Shown here in pieces: positions 1 to 10,157 of a DNA stretch of 50,597 nucleotides. The notes below the pieces were generated by a model, which saw only the letters and a list, made by a program, of their open reading frames with translations, did not search any database and was not told the DNA's origin. Source of the stretch: CAYIHX01 sp964363305. Its GTDB lineage: Bacteria > Bdellovibrionota > UBA1018. A program made the translations under genes and the position numbers. The stretch spans positions 1 through 50,597 of the forward strand of contig CAYIHX010000029.1 of assembly GCA_964363305.1 (NCBI GenBank). Reading direction: 5' to 3'. Positions within the stretch are counted from its first letter, which is position 1, and every line of letters begins with the position of its first letter.

Positions 1-43
1 GGCACCGTTTGTTAATTTGCTTAACTATTGGTGCCTGGCACCG
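1..43. repeat. Partial copy of GGTGCCTGGCACC palindromic repeat
   Basis: The first 43 bases hold the core GGTGCCTGGCACCG at 30-43 and a second, edge-cut GGCACCGTTTGTTAA at 1-15. The same parts occur as a nearly perfect long palindrome at 37329-37418, so this is a truncated or diverged member of the same intergenic repeat family. It lies just upstream of the membrane protein at 57. Confidence 0.7.
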
Positions 44-56
44 CAGAATCGGGGAC

Positions 57-512
57 ATGCTTCAACGATTCCGCTCGGCGCTGCTCCTTCGGCTCTCCAT
101 CGTCCTGATCGTCCTCCATGTGGGGATTTTCGCCGCCCTGAGCGGTCTTTGGAGACTCTCTCCCGTCGAGACCAGCTTGCCTCCCGGAACCCTCGGGCTC
201 CTCACTGGGGGCATCGCCACCTTGTATGGAAGCTTCGTACTGGCCGCTCTTCTCATCCTGGTCCCCGCCTGGCCCTGGATTCAGCGCGCCCGTCGGCTTC
301 ACGACTGGCGCACCTGGTTTCTGGAAATCCTGCCCCAGGTGCTCGCGGTTGCTCCGATCGTGATCGCGGGTGCGAAAATTCTCGTCGCCGCGTGGAAAGA
401 GTTTCAGGAAAGCGGCGACTGGACTCACCTCGACCCGGACCAGTTAGCCGCGAAGATCGTCCGCGGGACACGGCCCGAACGAAAATCTGCGAAACGTTCT
501 CATCAAGAGTAG
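57..512 (+). CDS. Small integral membrane protein, unknown function
   Basis: I do not recognise this family. The protein is about 151 residues with three hydrophobic stretches (roughly residues 9-31, 47-72 and 87-108) and a charged C-terminal tail, which suggests an inner-membrane protein. The ATG at 57 is preferred over the upstream TTG at 9 because the latter would translate the intergenic repeat. The stop lies 13 bp before tyrS on the same strand, so the two are probably co-transcribed. No catalytic motif is visible. Confidence 0.6.
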   Translation: MLQRFRSALLLRLSIVLIVLHVGIFAALSGLWRLSPVETSLPPGTLGLLTGGIATLYGSFVLAALLILVPAWPWIQRARRLHDWRTWFLEILPQVLAVAPIVIAGAKILVAAWKEFQESGDWTHLDPDQLAAKIVRGTRPERKSAKRSHQE

Positions 513-525
513 AATCAAGGGGCAT

Positions 526-1820
<1,295 letters not shown>

Positions 1821-1848
<28 letters not shown>

Positions 1849-2666
1849 GCCATCAACGCTCGCAGGCGTCTCAGGAATTGACGAGGATGGATGGCCTTAT
1901 TTGCCCTCGAACGCGAGTAGGAGGACAAGCGGAGCGACCTCGGTGCGCCATCCCGTCGCTCCGCGACGTGCAGGGCAACGATTCGGCACTGCCCACCTTG
2001 CTCCGCAGGCGAGCAACGTAAAAGCGGGGATCCGGAGGCCCCCCGCGCCGAATCGCAGTCATGAAAAAGCATCGCATCGTTGATCCCGCGAAAGGCGCAG
2101 CCCGCGTGAACCGTCTGGCGGCGTCCCGAGTCCAGATCGGCGCTGTACCCGGCGAGCAGCAAGTCCTCCTCGCCTAAATCGAGCGAGGTGATTTCGTCCG
2201 AAATCGGAAGAAAGCCGAAGCGCGCGCCCAGGGTCTCCGCAATCTCGAGAATGGCCCAGTCCCGATCACGATCCTCATTCGGCGAAAGCGTGCCGAGCGC
2301 TCGAACCCGAGCCGTCGTCTCCGCGAAGTGGTGCCCTTCTCTTCTGCCGACTTTCACGACGATCGAACCGACTTGCCTCCATCCGTTTCGACCTTCCACG
2401 AGGGCACGGGTCACGCAATGAGCATTCGTCAGCACCCACTTCGTGCCCACGAGCGATCCCGTGCAAAGCGCCTGGCGATTCCCCACCCGAGTCACGAGCT
2501 GAACGATACTTTGAAAGGGGGCTTCGGAGATATTCGCCTCAACACGACTATCTGGCCCAAAAATATTCAAAAAAATGCCAGACGGAACGAGCTGCGCCGA
2601 CGCCCCCGCGCTCCAGGCCAGTCCGAGGCTGATGATTCCAGCGAGAGCCGTTCTTGAAGCGGTCAC
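1821..2666 (-). CDS. Secreted trypsin-like serine protease (S1)
   Basis: The protein (281 residues) begins with a signal peptide (to about ASA-Q, residue 24) and carries a chymotrypsin-fold triad: His83 in TNAHC, Asp136 in DWAIL and Ser211 in GASGSP. The active-site Ser motif differs from the canonical GDSGGP but keeps the GxSGxP core. It is probably exported to the periplasm or outside. The gene converges on tyrS and overlaps its 3' end, so no dedicated terminator fits between them. Substrate is unknown. A second S1 protease occurs at 32883-33557. Confidence 0.85.
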
Positions 2667-2677
2667 AACTCGGTGCG

Positions 2678-3571
2678 TTACACCGAAAGAAGGACGGGAT
2701 CAAGCTTGAAGAGCGGCTCGTAGGCACGGAAGGCGTACTCAGTTTTAAGGCCCAGCCGCTCGCGAATCTGGTCACGGGAGAGCCCTTGGCGATTCCAGAG
2801 CACCACCGCGCTATGGCGGAAGAGCCGAGGCGTCAGCTTCGGCACGTTCAAACGAGTCGCCGCGGCCCGGACCAAGAGTTCGACCCCACGATCCGTGATC
2901 GGGGTTCCGAGCGACCCCTGGCGAGTGAAGCCCGTAAAAACCCAGGCAAATTTTCGGTCCAAAAGACGCAAATGCTCGACCTCGAAAGCAAGTTCCGGGG
3001 AGAGTGGAAGACGGCGCGGTGCTTTGCCACTCACTGAAAGCCAGGCCTCTTTTCCTCCCCGCACCAGCTCGACCTCATCGAACCGAATCCGGCTGACCTC
3101 GCTGACCTGCGCGCCCGTTTCGGCTAGAAACCACAGCAGCACCCGGTTGCGAGCTTCGATGGGAGAAGACGACGGCAAAGCGCGAACCCTCTCGATCATC
3201 GAGAGGGTATCGAACACCTGCGGAACGCGCTCGACCTTGTAGGGCGCCGGCACCCGGCCTGAAATATCGATGGAAAGCTTTCCGCGCTGATGAAGAAACG
3301 CCAACAGGCGCCGGGACGTGAGCACCTTGCGACGACGAGTGTTCGTGCTCATCCCCTCTTTTTTCAGAAACTCATGGTACTCCTCGAGATCTTTCAGCCC
3401 CACCTTCGAAAGCGGGGTCTCGCCGAGATAGCTTTGAAAGGTCGCCAAATCCGAGCGATAACTGCGAATCGTGTGCGCGGCCTTCTCCGTGCCCTCGAGA
3501 TAACCGACAAAACTCCGGATCGCGAAAGGAAGAGTAAGAGGTTCGCCAACACGCTTCTTCTTCGAGCTCAT
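2678..3571 (-). CDS. XerC/D-like tyrosine recombinase with degenerate active site
   Basis: The 297-residue length and two-domain layout match XerC/XerD: a SAM-like core-binding domain (about 14-100) followed by a catalytic domain (about 115-297). The fold-defining segments are recognisable but the catalytic residues are altered. The position of the first Arg in TGLRxSE is Gln155 (TGAQVSE). The His of HxLRH is Arg249 (PRLFRH), while Arg252 is kept. The LGH His is Lys276 (LGLK). A candidate nucleophile Tyr284 (AYEPL) remains. It may be a non-cleaving partner or a structural DNA-binding protein. It lies 11 bp downstream of the end of the divergently unrelated protease start. Confidence 0.8.
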   Translation of the reverse strand: MSSKKKRVGEPLTLPFAIRSFVGYLEGTEKAAHTIRSYRSDLATFQSYLGETPLSKVGLKDLEEYHEFLKKEGMSTNTRRRKVLTSRRLLAFLHQRGKLSIDISGRVPAPYKVERVPQVFDTLSMIERVRALPSSSPIEARNRVLLWFLAETGAQVSEVSRIRFDEVELVRGGKEAWLSVSGKAPRRLPLSPELAFEVEHLRLLDRKFAWVFTGFTRQGSLGTPITDRGVELLVRAAATRLNVPKLTPRLFRHSAVVLWNRQGLSRDQIRERLGLKTEYAFRAYEPLFKLDPVLLSV

Positions 3572-3648
3572 GCCCTGACGCTAGCACGACTTTTCAAAGA
3601 CGAGAGAGAACCCTTCATTTTTGGCGGATTCTATCGGACAGTGGGCAC

Positions 3649-6600
3649 ATGTTCTCGATCGAGATCGAAGCGGATCCGGACCGTTTAGCCGAAATCAGGG
3701 GCCCCCAGCGCAAATCGGTCGCCTGGACCCGCTGGTTCGTGATTTTCGGCGGAGGCCTTTTGGCAGGCCTCATCGCACTCGCCGCCGCCCTCTGGCAGGC
3801 GGACCGCATCGTCAATACGTTCCTCCCTGAGATTCAACAGTGGCTGATCGCCTCGACCGGCGCGCAGGTCGAGATCGGAAAACTCACCACGGGCTGGGAA
3901 AGCTTTCGTCCTCGGGTGCGGTTGGAGCAGGTCACGATCACCGCGGACCCCCGGTCTCCGAGTGAAAGCGCGCAAGCCCGCCTCGCCTTGCTCGATCTCA
4001 CTCTCGATATCTCCCAGTCGCTCACCGCGCTGACCCCCCGCTTCGGAAAGCTCAACTTACAGCACCTGACGGTCCGCACCGGCGCGCACAGCACCCGTCC
4101 GAGTCAGCGCCTCTCCGCGCAAGAGCTCGGCCAGGCGCTGACGAGCCATCTCGCCGCAGGGTTCCGCCTTCAACTCACCGACGCCGCCTGGGAAGGCGCG
4201 GAAGATCAGCGCCTGAGGATATCCGAATTAACATGGAGTACCGCTGTTCTAAGTCCCCTGCTTCAGGGGGAACTCTCGTTGACCGGTACCGAGCTCGATC
4301 TGCCTCATTTCTGGCTACGCCCGCTGCAGTTCGCGAAGATCGAAACTCCGGTCGCACTCAAGGTCGAAAACAAGGAGAGCCTCCTCACGTTCGGAACGCT
4401 GAAATCAACCGTCGCGGATCTGCCTTTCGCGCTGGCTCTCGAACTCGCCTGGCCTGACGCGCTGGACGAGTCTCCGAGAATGGCGCTGCACCTCGACACG
4501 GCCAAGGCCGGCCTGGCTCAGCTCAAGTCCCTTCTTCCTTCCGTCCTTTTCTCTCCGGAACTCAAGAGCTGGATCGACACCGCCATCGAGGACGGACAAA
4601 CCTCCGGACTCACTTTGGATCTCTCCGGAAACATCAACGAATGGCGCAAAAAAGGGCTCGCCGCCTTCGCGGATGAAAAGAAGAATCGACTCGAAGTCAC
4701 CTTTCCTTTTCAAAACCTCACGCTCGACTATCTGGAAGACTGGCCCAAACTGACCGAAGCCTCGGGACGATTCAAACTCCAGCAAAACCGACTGCTGATC
4801 GACTCCCTCAAAGCCAGAACCGCGCAAGGAACGATCACCGACGGCCAGCTCCAGCTGCCGAACCTTACCCAAGAACCCGCGCAGCTCGAACTTCGGGGCA
4901 CCCTCGAAGCCGTGCCGAGCGAGCTACACACTCTCTTTCAGGACGGCCTTCTCAAGGAACAAGCCTGGGTGCTTGAGCAGGTGACTTTTCCCGCCTCTCT
5001 CGTTGCGCAGTTTTCGGCGCAACTCCCCCTCGACGGCGCCACCGCCTCTCAGAAGTATCGGGCCTCGATGAAGATCGAGCGTGCGGCGATCGCGCACCGA
5101 AAGTCCGAGCTCGCGCTGACCGACGTCACGGGCCAAGTCGAGCTCTCCCCCGAGGTGATTCAGTTCACGGCCGGCAAGGCAAAATGGGGAGAGCGAGTTC
5201 TTGACGTGGAAATTCACTCGCGCGCTGAAGCAGGCGGGCACCCCCGAAAAACGGAAATCCAGCTCGACGGAGCTCTCTCCATCGATCAGCTACGGGAACA
5301 CCTCCCTTCCCCTTTTTTGGTCACTCGACTCAAAGGAGGCGCTCTGCTCTCCAGTCAAATCATGGTCGAGCAAACGCGGCCCCTCACGACGGTCACATGG
5401 ACGGGCAAGACCACCGGCGTCGGAATCGCGCTCCATTTGCCCGCGCCTTTGCTCAAATCCGCGGAGCAGGCTTGGCCATTGAAATGGGAGGCCAAGCTTC
5501 TGGGCGAAAAACTGAGCCGCCTTCAAATCGTGCTCGAGGGCGTGGCCCCAACCACGTTTCTTTACGACGGCAAGAGCCTCGAAATCGACGCGCTCCTGCC
5601 GCCGTTGACGCTGGCGCCTTGGCTCGAACTTCTTTCCACGCAAGAGAAAGCACCGCCGCCGGAAGGCGAATCGCCTCCACTCCCGCTCCACCTGCGACTC
5701 CGCTCTCCGCAGGTCGACTGGAGAGGGACGGCCTTCAAAAATGCCGACCTGACTTGGGAACGGCAGCCCACCGGAAGCGTGGTCAAAATCCAGTCGACCG
5801 GTGCGCGGGGAATCGTAGCCCTCACGACCAAAGACGGAGGCCCGCAGAAACTCAAAGCGGATTTTTCCCTGATCGCGCTCGATCAGTGGCCCTGGGACGG
5901 GCTTGCTGGGCCGCCGCCCGTGGACGAGCCCCCCCCTCCGGCCCCATGGAATCTAAAATCTTGGCCAGAACTCGCAGTCAAGGTGGACCGCCTCATGGTT
6001 CAGGACGAGCCACTGGGCGAACTCCGATTTAAACTCGCGCCGAAAGAAGACCGAAGCGTCATCGAATTCGCGCGCTGGACGGCTCCGCAGTTCGAACTCT
6101 TCACCCGTTCGGGGCATGTCATCTGGGATCACGGCAACGGGCAAAGTGAATCCTCCCTTGACCTCGAAATCAACCTCAAGCAATTCTCCCGACCCACGCC
6201 ATTCACGAAATCGGCCGAGAGCTTCAGCGCGTCCGAGGGCCAGCTCAAACTCAAAGGAAGCTGGCCAGGCTCGCTGAATCAGTTCGCGCTCAAACAGGCC
6301 ACCGGCGAGCTCAACGGCCACCTCCGCAGCGGAAAATGGACAGGGGTGAAATCATTTATTCAGAGCTTATTTAACACGCTCTCGCTGAACTTCGAGGACG
6401 CGAGAAAGCGAGTGATGCGTTTTTCTCGCATGACGCTTGATTTCAAAGTCGAGCCCGGCCTCATCCAGGTGCGCGAAGCGCGCGCACTGTTCGGCTCCGT
6501 CTTCGCGAAGCTCGACGGCACGCTCACCTATCCGGCCCGCCAGCTCGAGCTGGAGGCCTTGATCACGCCGGCCGTCGAGGATATCGCGGAGGACGAGGTC

Positions 6601-6732
6601 GGCTTTGTCCCCGAGGAAGGGCAGGAGAAAAGCGCCCCGGAGCGGAGGAAAGACCCCCGGAATATTCTCACGCACCGATACAAAGTGACCGGAACCTGGG
6701 ATGACCCGAAGATTTCTCTCCGAGGTATTTGA
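3649..6732 (+). CDS. AsmA/YhdP-like large envelope protein
   Basis: The 1027-residue protein has one N-terminal membrane anchor (about residues 26-48) followed by a long periplasmic-type region rich in beta strands and repeated LDLxL patterns. The C-terminal region (about 880-1000) has the YhdP/AsmA signature: LNGHLRSGKWTGV, an FNTLSLNF segment and LFGSVFAKLDGTLTYP. Family members form bridge-like structures that help move phospholipid between the membranes. E. coli YhdP is longer (1266 residues). It is divergent from the Xer-like gene across a 77-bp gap and overlaps or abuts the next gene. Confidence 0.75.
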   Translation: MFSIEIEADPDRLAEIRGPQRKSVAWTRWFVIFGGGLLAGLIALAAALWQADRIVNTFLPEIQQWLIASTGAQVEIGKLTTGWESFRPRVRLEQVTITADPRSPSESAQARLALLDLTLDISQSLTALTPRFGKLNLQHLTVRTGAHSTRPSQRLSAQELGQALTSHLAAGFRLQLTDAAWEGAEDQRLRISELTWSTAVLSPLLQGELSLTGTELDLPHFWLRPLQFAKIETPVALKVENKESLLTFGTLKSTVADLPFALALELAWPDALDESPRMALHLDTAKAGLAQLKSLLPSVLFSPELKSWIDTAIEDGQTSGLTLDLSGNINEWRKKGLAAFADEKKNRLEVTFPFQNLTLDYLEDWPKLTEASGRFKLQQNRLLIDSLKARTAQGTITDGQLQLPNLTQEPAQLELRGTLEAVPSELHTLFQDGLLKEQAWVLEQVTFPASLVAQFSAQLPLDGATASQKYRASMKIERAAIAHRKSELALTDVTGQVELSPEVIQFTAGKAKWGERVLDVEIHSRAEAGGHPRKTEIQLDGALSIDQLREHLPSPFLVTRLKGGALLSSQIMVEQTRPLTTVTWTGKTTGVGIALHLPAPLLKSAEQAWPLKWEAKLLGEKLSRLQIVLEGVAPTTFLYDGKSLEIDALLPPLTLAPWLELLSTQEKAPPPEGESPPLPLHLRLRSPQVDWRGTAFKNADLTWERQPTGSVVKIQSTGARGIVALTTKDGGPQKLKADFSLIALDQWPWDGLAGPPPVDEPPPPAPWNLKSWPELAVKVDRLMVQDEPLGELRFKLAPKEDRSVIEFARWTAPQFELFTRSGHVIWDHGNGQSESSLDLEINLKQFSRPTPFTKSAESFSASEGQLKLKGSWPGSLNQFALKQATGELNGHLRSGKWTGVKSFIQSLFNTLSLNFEDARKRVMRFSRMTLDFKVEPGLIQVREARALFGSVFAKLDGTLTYPARQLELEALITPAVEDIAEDEVGFVPEEGQEKSAPERRKDPRNILTHRYKVTGTWDDPKISLRGI

Positions 6733-6767
6733 CTCTATGCGCCATTCCGTATCATAAGCCCGATATC

Positions 6768-7400
6768 ATGATTGTAAGTCTCCTCGCGCTGTCCTTGTTG
6801 TCGACCCTGCCCGCCTCCGCTGGCTCCTGGGGGCTCGAGTACCGAAATGCCCGAACTCCGCAGCGGATTGAGCGCGTCCTGCCGCTGACTCCGCAGGATC
6901 GCCTCTGGATGGGGAGAATGCTCTACGGCGAAGTCGGAACGTTGGGACGCCGGGCGTACGCTCTCGTGCTCTACACTGTGGCTCAGCGCCTGTGGTTTTT
7001 GCCCGCCTACCGGAGGGTCGATTCCTTCACGACCTTCATGCGAAAATTCTCCCAGCCGATCAATCCCGGCTTCCTCGATCCGAACGGGCGGCTGTGTCGT
7101 AAATTTCCTGGCAGCTGTCGCGAAGCCTTGCTCGCCCGCAGGCGGCGCATTCAATCGATGAGCTGGGAGGATCTTCCGGCCATGATCCGCGACACCGTGG
7201 ACGAGTTCATGAGCGGCGAGCTGGAAAACCCGGCGCCACAGTCGATCGATTTTGCGCGCAGCTACAATGACCGCGACTGCATCTCGAAGGGCACGCGAGT
7301 GCTGCTGCGCGATCCGCCCGGCCCTCCGGGCAGCGGCGCGCAGCATGTGTACTGCCGTCCGCGCAAGGGCGAGCAGGCGCCGTTGGTGACGGTGCGGTAG
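6768..7400 (+). CDS. Exported protein, weakly SleB-like
   Basis: I chose the ATG at 6768 because it gives a clean signal peptide (MIVSLLALSLLSTLPASAGS); the TTG at 6729 overlaps the preceding stop. The mature part begins with PLTPQDRLWMGRMLYGEVG, followed by an Ala/Tyr-rich helix ending in a TVAQR segment. This pattern recalls SleB-type cell wall hydrolases (DxxLLARxIYAEA...), but the match is weak and the second half is not recognised. A role in peptidoglycan is a guess. It follows the YhdP-like gene in the same direction and may be in its operon. Confidence 0.6.
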   Translation: MIVSLLALSLLSTLPASAGSWGLEYRNARTPQRIERVLPLTPQDRLWMGRMLYGEVGTLGRRAYALVLYTVAQRLWFLPAYRRVDSFTTFMRKFSQPINPGFLDPNGRLCRKFPGSCREALLARRRRIQSMSWEDLPAMIRDTVDEFMSGELENPAPQSIDFARSYNDRDCISKGTRVLLRDPPGPPGSGAQHVYCRPRKGEQAPLVTVR

Positions 7401-7415
7401 CTTTTTTTCCGCGGG

Positions 7416-7435
7416 CGAGGTTCTCCGAGAAGTGC
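7416..7435. repeat. Dispersed 20-bp repeat, copy 1
   Basis: CGAGGTTCTCCGAGAAGTGC occurs here and, letter for letter, at 17377-17396 and 21019-21038. Its centre TTCTC-C-GAGAA is a palindrome. This copy begins 15 bp after the stop of the preceding gene. The shared sequence with copy 2 extends to GCG on the right. Confidence 0.85.
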
Positions 7436-7490
7436 GCGCCGCCGCCAAAAAGACCCCGCTTGCATCGGCGCAATCCCAGCCCGATCCTGA

Positions 7491-8381
7491 ATGAGCATGA
7501 CTCCGAAGGAACCGACCGAGGAAGGCTGGGAAGAAATTCGTCCACTGATGGCCCTGTGTGGACTCGTTTTCCTTCTGCTCGCGGCCTCGAGTTTTGCCGA
7601 AGAAGGAACCTCGCCCGAGATCGGTGCCTCTTCTGAGATCCCGACGCTGCCGGACACAGCCCCCCTTGCGCCTGACGAAGCCACCGCGAACCCGCTCGAT
7701 CCGGGCCCGGCGACGACCTCGCTCGCGCCAGATCCGAGCCTGGTGCCCAGCCCCGAAGAAGAAGCATCCCCTCCTCCTTCGGTCGCCTCTGAAGGAGGAG
7801 GGACGATCGCTCCCAGCCGATCCAAAAAATCACGCGTCGCGCCCTACAAACTCGATCGCCCCAACTTCGGCTTGGCGCTCGCGGGCTCGCCGATGGTCGG
7901 CGTAGCCGCCGCTCCGTTCAGCGACGTGCAATCCCGCGGGATGCAGCTCCTCGTCGAATACCAGCCCGCTTTTCTTCAAACGATCGGCGTGCTCGGAATC
8001 GGCCTCAACGCGGGCCTATTTGTCGGGAATAACGCATCCATCAGCACCCTCGCTAACCAGTGGTCCGTGGGCGGACAAGCTCGTTACCAGCTCCGTTTTT
8101 TGCGTGAGCAATGGGTCGTGCCCACGGTGGGCTTCGGGGCGGAATACCTTTCCTACAACTTCGGGGAGGGGCAAGCGGGCTCCTTGTTGATGACCTACCC
8201 GAGCTTTGGAGGCATGCTCCTGCTGAATATTTTCGAGCCCGAGGCCGCGGCCGAAAACTACGTGGCCAACGGCGTCTCCCGAAGCTACGTCTTCGGCGAA
8301 GCCCGCCTGCAGAACGGAAGCGGCACAGGTGTCAGCGTCAGCGGCCTTGCCGTCTACTGTGGAATTCGGGTCGAACTCTAA
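7491..8381 (+). CDS. Outer-membrane beta-barrel-like protein
   Basis: The 296-residue product has a hydrophobic signal segment at residues 20-36 (MALCGLVFLLLAASSFA), so translation may really begin at the in-frame ATG at 7548. A Pro/Ala/Glu-rich low-complexity linker (about 37-110) precedes a C-terminal domain of alternating aromatic strands (for example YQLRFLREQWVVPTVGFGAE and AVYCGIRVEL) that resembles an 8-strand barrel. No specific family is recognised. The gene ends 74 bp upstream of tRNA-Leu. Confidence 0.65.
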   Translation: MSMTPKEPTEEGWEEIRPLMALCGLVFLLLAASSFAEEGTSPEIGASSEIPTLPDTAPLAPDEATANPLDPGPATTSLAPDPSLVPSPEEEASPPPSVASEGGGTIAPSRSKKSRVAPYKLDRPNFGLALAGSPMVGVAAAPFSDVQSRGMQLLVEYQPAFLQTIGVLGIGLNAGLFVGNNASISTLANQWSVGGQARYQLRFLREQWVVPTVGFGAEYLSYNFGEGQAGSLLMTYPSFGGMLLLNIFEPEAAAENYVANGVSRSYVFGEARLQNGSGTGVSVSGLAVYCGIRVEL

Positions 8382-8455
8382 AAATTGCAGTTGCCGAAGG
8401 TCCCCGTCCCTTGTAGTTTCCGGGCTATCCCTCAAACACTCTCATGACCGTAGGT

Positions 8456-8540
8456 GCGGGCGTGGTGGAATGGTAGACACGTACGTTTGAGGGGCGTATG
8501 CCGCAAGGTGTGAAGGTTCAAGTCCTTTCGCCCGCACCAT
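8456..8540 (+). tRNA. tRNA-Leu(GAG)
   Basis: The acceptor strands GCGGGCG (8456-8462) and CGCCCGC (8530-8536) pair, followed by A and an encoded CCA (8538-8540). The anticodon stem TACGT/GCGTA encloses TTGAGGG, giving anticodon GAG. The long variable arm and the GGTTCAAGTCC T-arm fit a class II leucine tRNA. Its 3' end borders the accessory island downstream. Confidence 0.93.
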
Positions 8541-8593
8541 TTGTCAAAGTATTCGAACCAGAAATCAAAGAAATTTTAGCAGTCGCCCTCATG

Positions 8594-8885
8594 GCAAGCT
8601 CTTTTTCCACGTACTCCTGACTGGCGAAGTCATGCAGGCGGAACCCATCTTCACCTCGACCTTGTGGATGAGTTTTTGAATGATCTTGAAGCGTATTTCC
8701 GCCTTATCTGCGCCTTGGGTGAACCGTTGCAAATGATCGAGTAGCCGCTGGTAAGCCCCCCCAGCTCGGCAGGCAGATCGCTCGCCCCCGACTCCTCTAC
8801 CGACCCCCGGAGCCTCTCCTCCTCAGTTGTTTTACTGAAGAATCCAAGATCTCTTGTTGCCGGAGGTGATAAATTTTGCGCGCAA
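8594..8885 (-). pseudogene. Decayed C-terminal fragment of a serine recombinase (possible)
   Basis: Read on the minus strand, conceptual translation gives pieces that resemble the coiled-coil C-terminus of resolvase-type serine recombinases: KIYHLRQQEILDSSVKQ, then (other frame) DKAEIRFKIIQKLIHKVEV, then (another frame) GFRLHDFASQEYVEKELA. At least two frame changes are needed, so no intact protein is possible. The N-terminal catalytic resolvase domain is absent. Position directly beside a tRNA gene fits the remnant of an integrative element. The identification rests on remembered family patterns without alignment. Confidence 0.4.
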
Positions 8886-9324
8886 GCGGACGACGGCGTT
8901 TGGTGTTGGGGTGAATATACGTACTGTGACCTCCACCCACCGGCCATATGCTCTCCAAGCGTTGGGACATATAGAGCCTGAAACTCCAACCACGCGTCAT
9001 CGATTGCTATCAATCGCCAAACAAGCTGCGCATTAATCGATGGGGAAATTGAGTGCGAAAAGGGTAGCCGCTGCCACCGACGGAAGTTTTTGATTAGTGA
9101 TGAAGGCCCCCGATCTCAACTGGAACTGAGTTGAGTTATCGGGTCTCGCGAAAAGTATGCGATTCCAAATCAATCTTGGCCGATCTGGGCTCGGAATCTG
9201 CCTATATTCGCGTCCGACCTAGCCCCCGGCGGCCTGTATCGCGGGGTCGTCCGGGAGAAAGCCTTACGAAGACCAGCACGTGGAAACGTGCGTGGCAGAT
9301 GAGCGTCGATCGGCCCATTGAGAT
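8886..9324. other. Gene-free stretch of the tRNA-Leu island
   Basis: I see no convincing coding region or RNA gene here. Short open frames on both strands lack recognisable domains. The sequence is less GC-rich than the flanking core genes. It may continue the decay of the recombinase fragment. Confidence 0.5.
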
Positions 9325-9879
9325 TTATTTAATGAGCAATCCCATGGATATGTCGTCAGCATAGCTGCCGTCTGAATACCTGAACTCGCGGATACCACGG
9401 CCTTCCTGCTGGAAGCCGTGTTTTCGGTACAATCCGATGGCGCGCTCGTTAGAGGCAATGACTCTAAGACTGAGCTTCTCAAGATCTGGGACCTGTCGCG
9501 CCCATTCGATCAGTGTCCCAAGGAGTAGCGTGCCTAAGCCTCGACTTCGCCATTCAGGTAATATCCCCATACCAAAATGGCCGGTGTGAGCGGTGCGGCG
9601 GCGTGTACCCGCGTGGAAATCGATGTTGCCCACGATCTGTTCCCCAGCCACTGCCAGAATCAGCAGCTCTCTTGGGTTATCGAGCATTCCCCGAATCCAT
9701 TTGCGATCTTCAGCCTCAGTCTTGTCGAACTCACCAGGCTCCCAAACCTGACCTTCGTTTTGTTCGACATAGGTCCGAACCGTCTCGACCAACGTCTTGG
9801 CGTCATCCTCCACCCCATGTCTCAGGATGATCTCGGTTCCGTCTTTCAATTTATGCTTCGTTAACTGAATGGTGGCCAT
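9325..9879 (-). CDS. GNAT-family N-acetyltransferase
   Basis: The protein (184 residues from the chosen ATG at 9879, MATIQLTKH) has a GNAT fold. The acetyl-CoA binding motif A is GILPEWRSRGLGTLLLGTL, and the following ASNERAIGLYRKHGF is the typical motif B. It resembles RimJ/RimL- or YhhY-like acetyltransferases that modify proteins or small amines; the substrate cannot be told. An upstream in-frame start at 9927 would add 16 residues with no clear ribosome site. It lies in the tRNA-Leu island and is divergent from the DUF1937 gene. Confidence 0.85.
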   Translation of the reverse strand: MATIQLTKHKLKDGTEIILRHGVEDDAKTLVETVRTYVEQNEGQVWEPGEFDKTEAEDRKWIRGMLDNPRELLILAVAGEQIVGNIDFHAGTRRRTAHTGHFGMGILPEWRSRGLGTLLLGTLIEWARQVPDLEKLSLRVIASNERAIGLYRKHGFQQEGRGIREFRYSDGSYADDISMGLLIK

Positions 9880-10004
9880 AGACGCGGAATAACATCTTCG
9901 CGAGGGAATCGCTACGGCGCACCCCAATCCCCTTGATTACACCAGGTTGATCGTCCGGGATCGCGTGTTCCGATGCACACACGATTCACGCCCTGTTCAG
10001 AAAT

Positions 10005-10060
10005 CCAATAGCGTTTTTTCTGGCGGGAGCGGCTAGCGGAGCCTGAAAGGACGCTATTGG
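10005..10060. repeat. Large imperfect hairpin between divergent genes
   Basis: CCAATAGCGT (10005-10014) pairs perfectly with ACGCTATTGG (10051-10060). The stem extends to 16 bp if two G-U pairs are allowed (GCGTTTTTTC with GAAAGGACGC). The loop holds GCGGGAGCGGCTAGCGGAGCC. It could be a MITE-like or recombination-associated element; its role is unknown. Confidence 0.6.
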
Positions 10061-10157
10061 GTTAAATGCCTTTCCTCATACGACGGCTGTCAGCCGCGGT
10101 GATGCGCATCGTCTGACCAGGAATCTGAAATAGGAGACTTTTGTACAATCTGGCTAT

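Noticed and set aside
7416..7435. LexA-type SOS box
   Set aside because: TTCTCCGAGAA does not match known LexA boxes, and the copies lie after gene ends and not in promoters.
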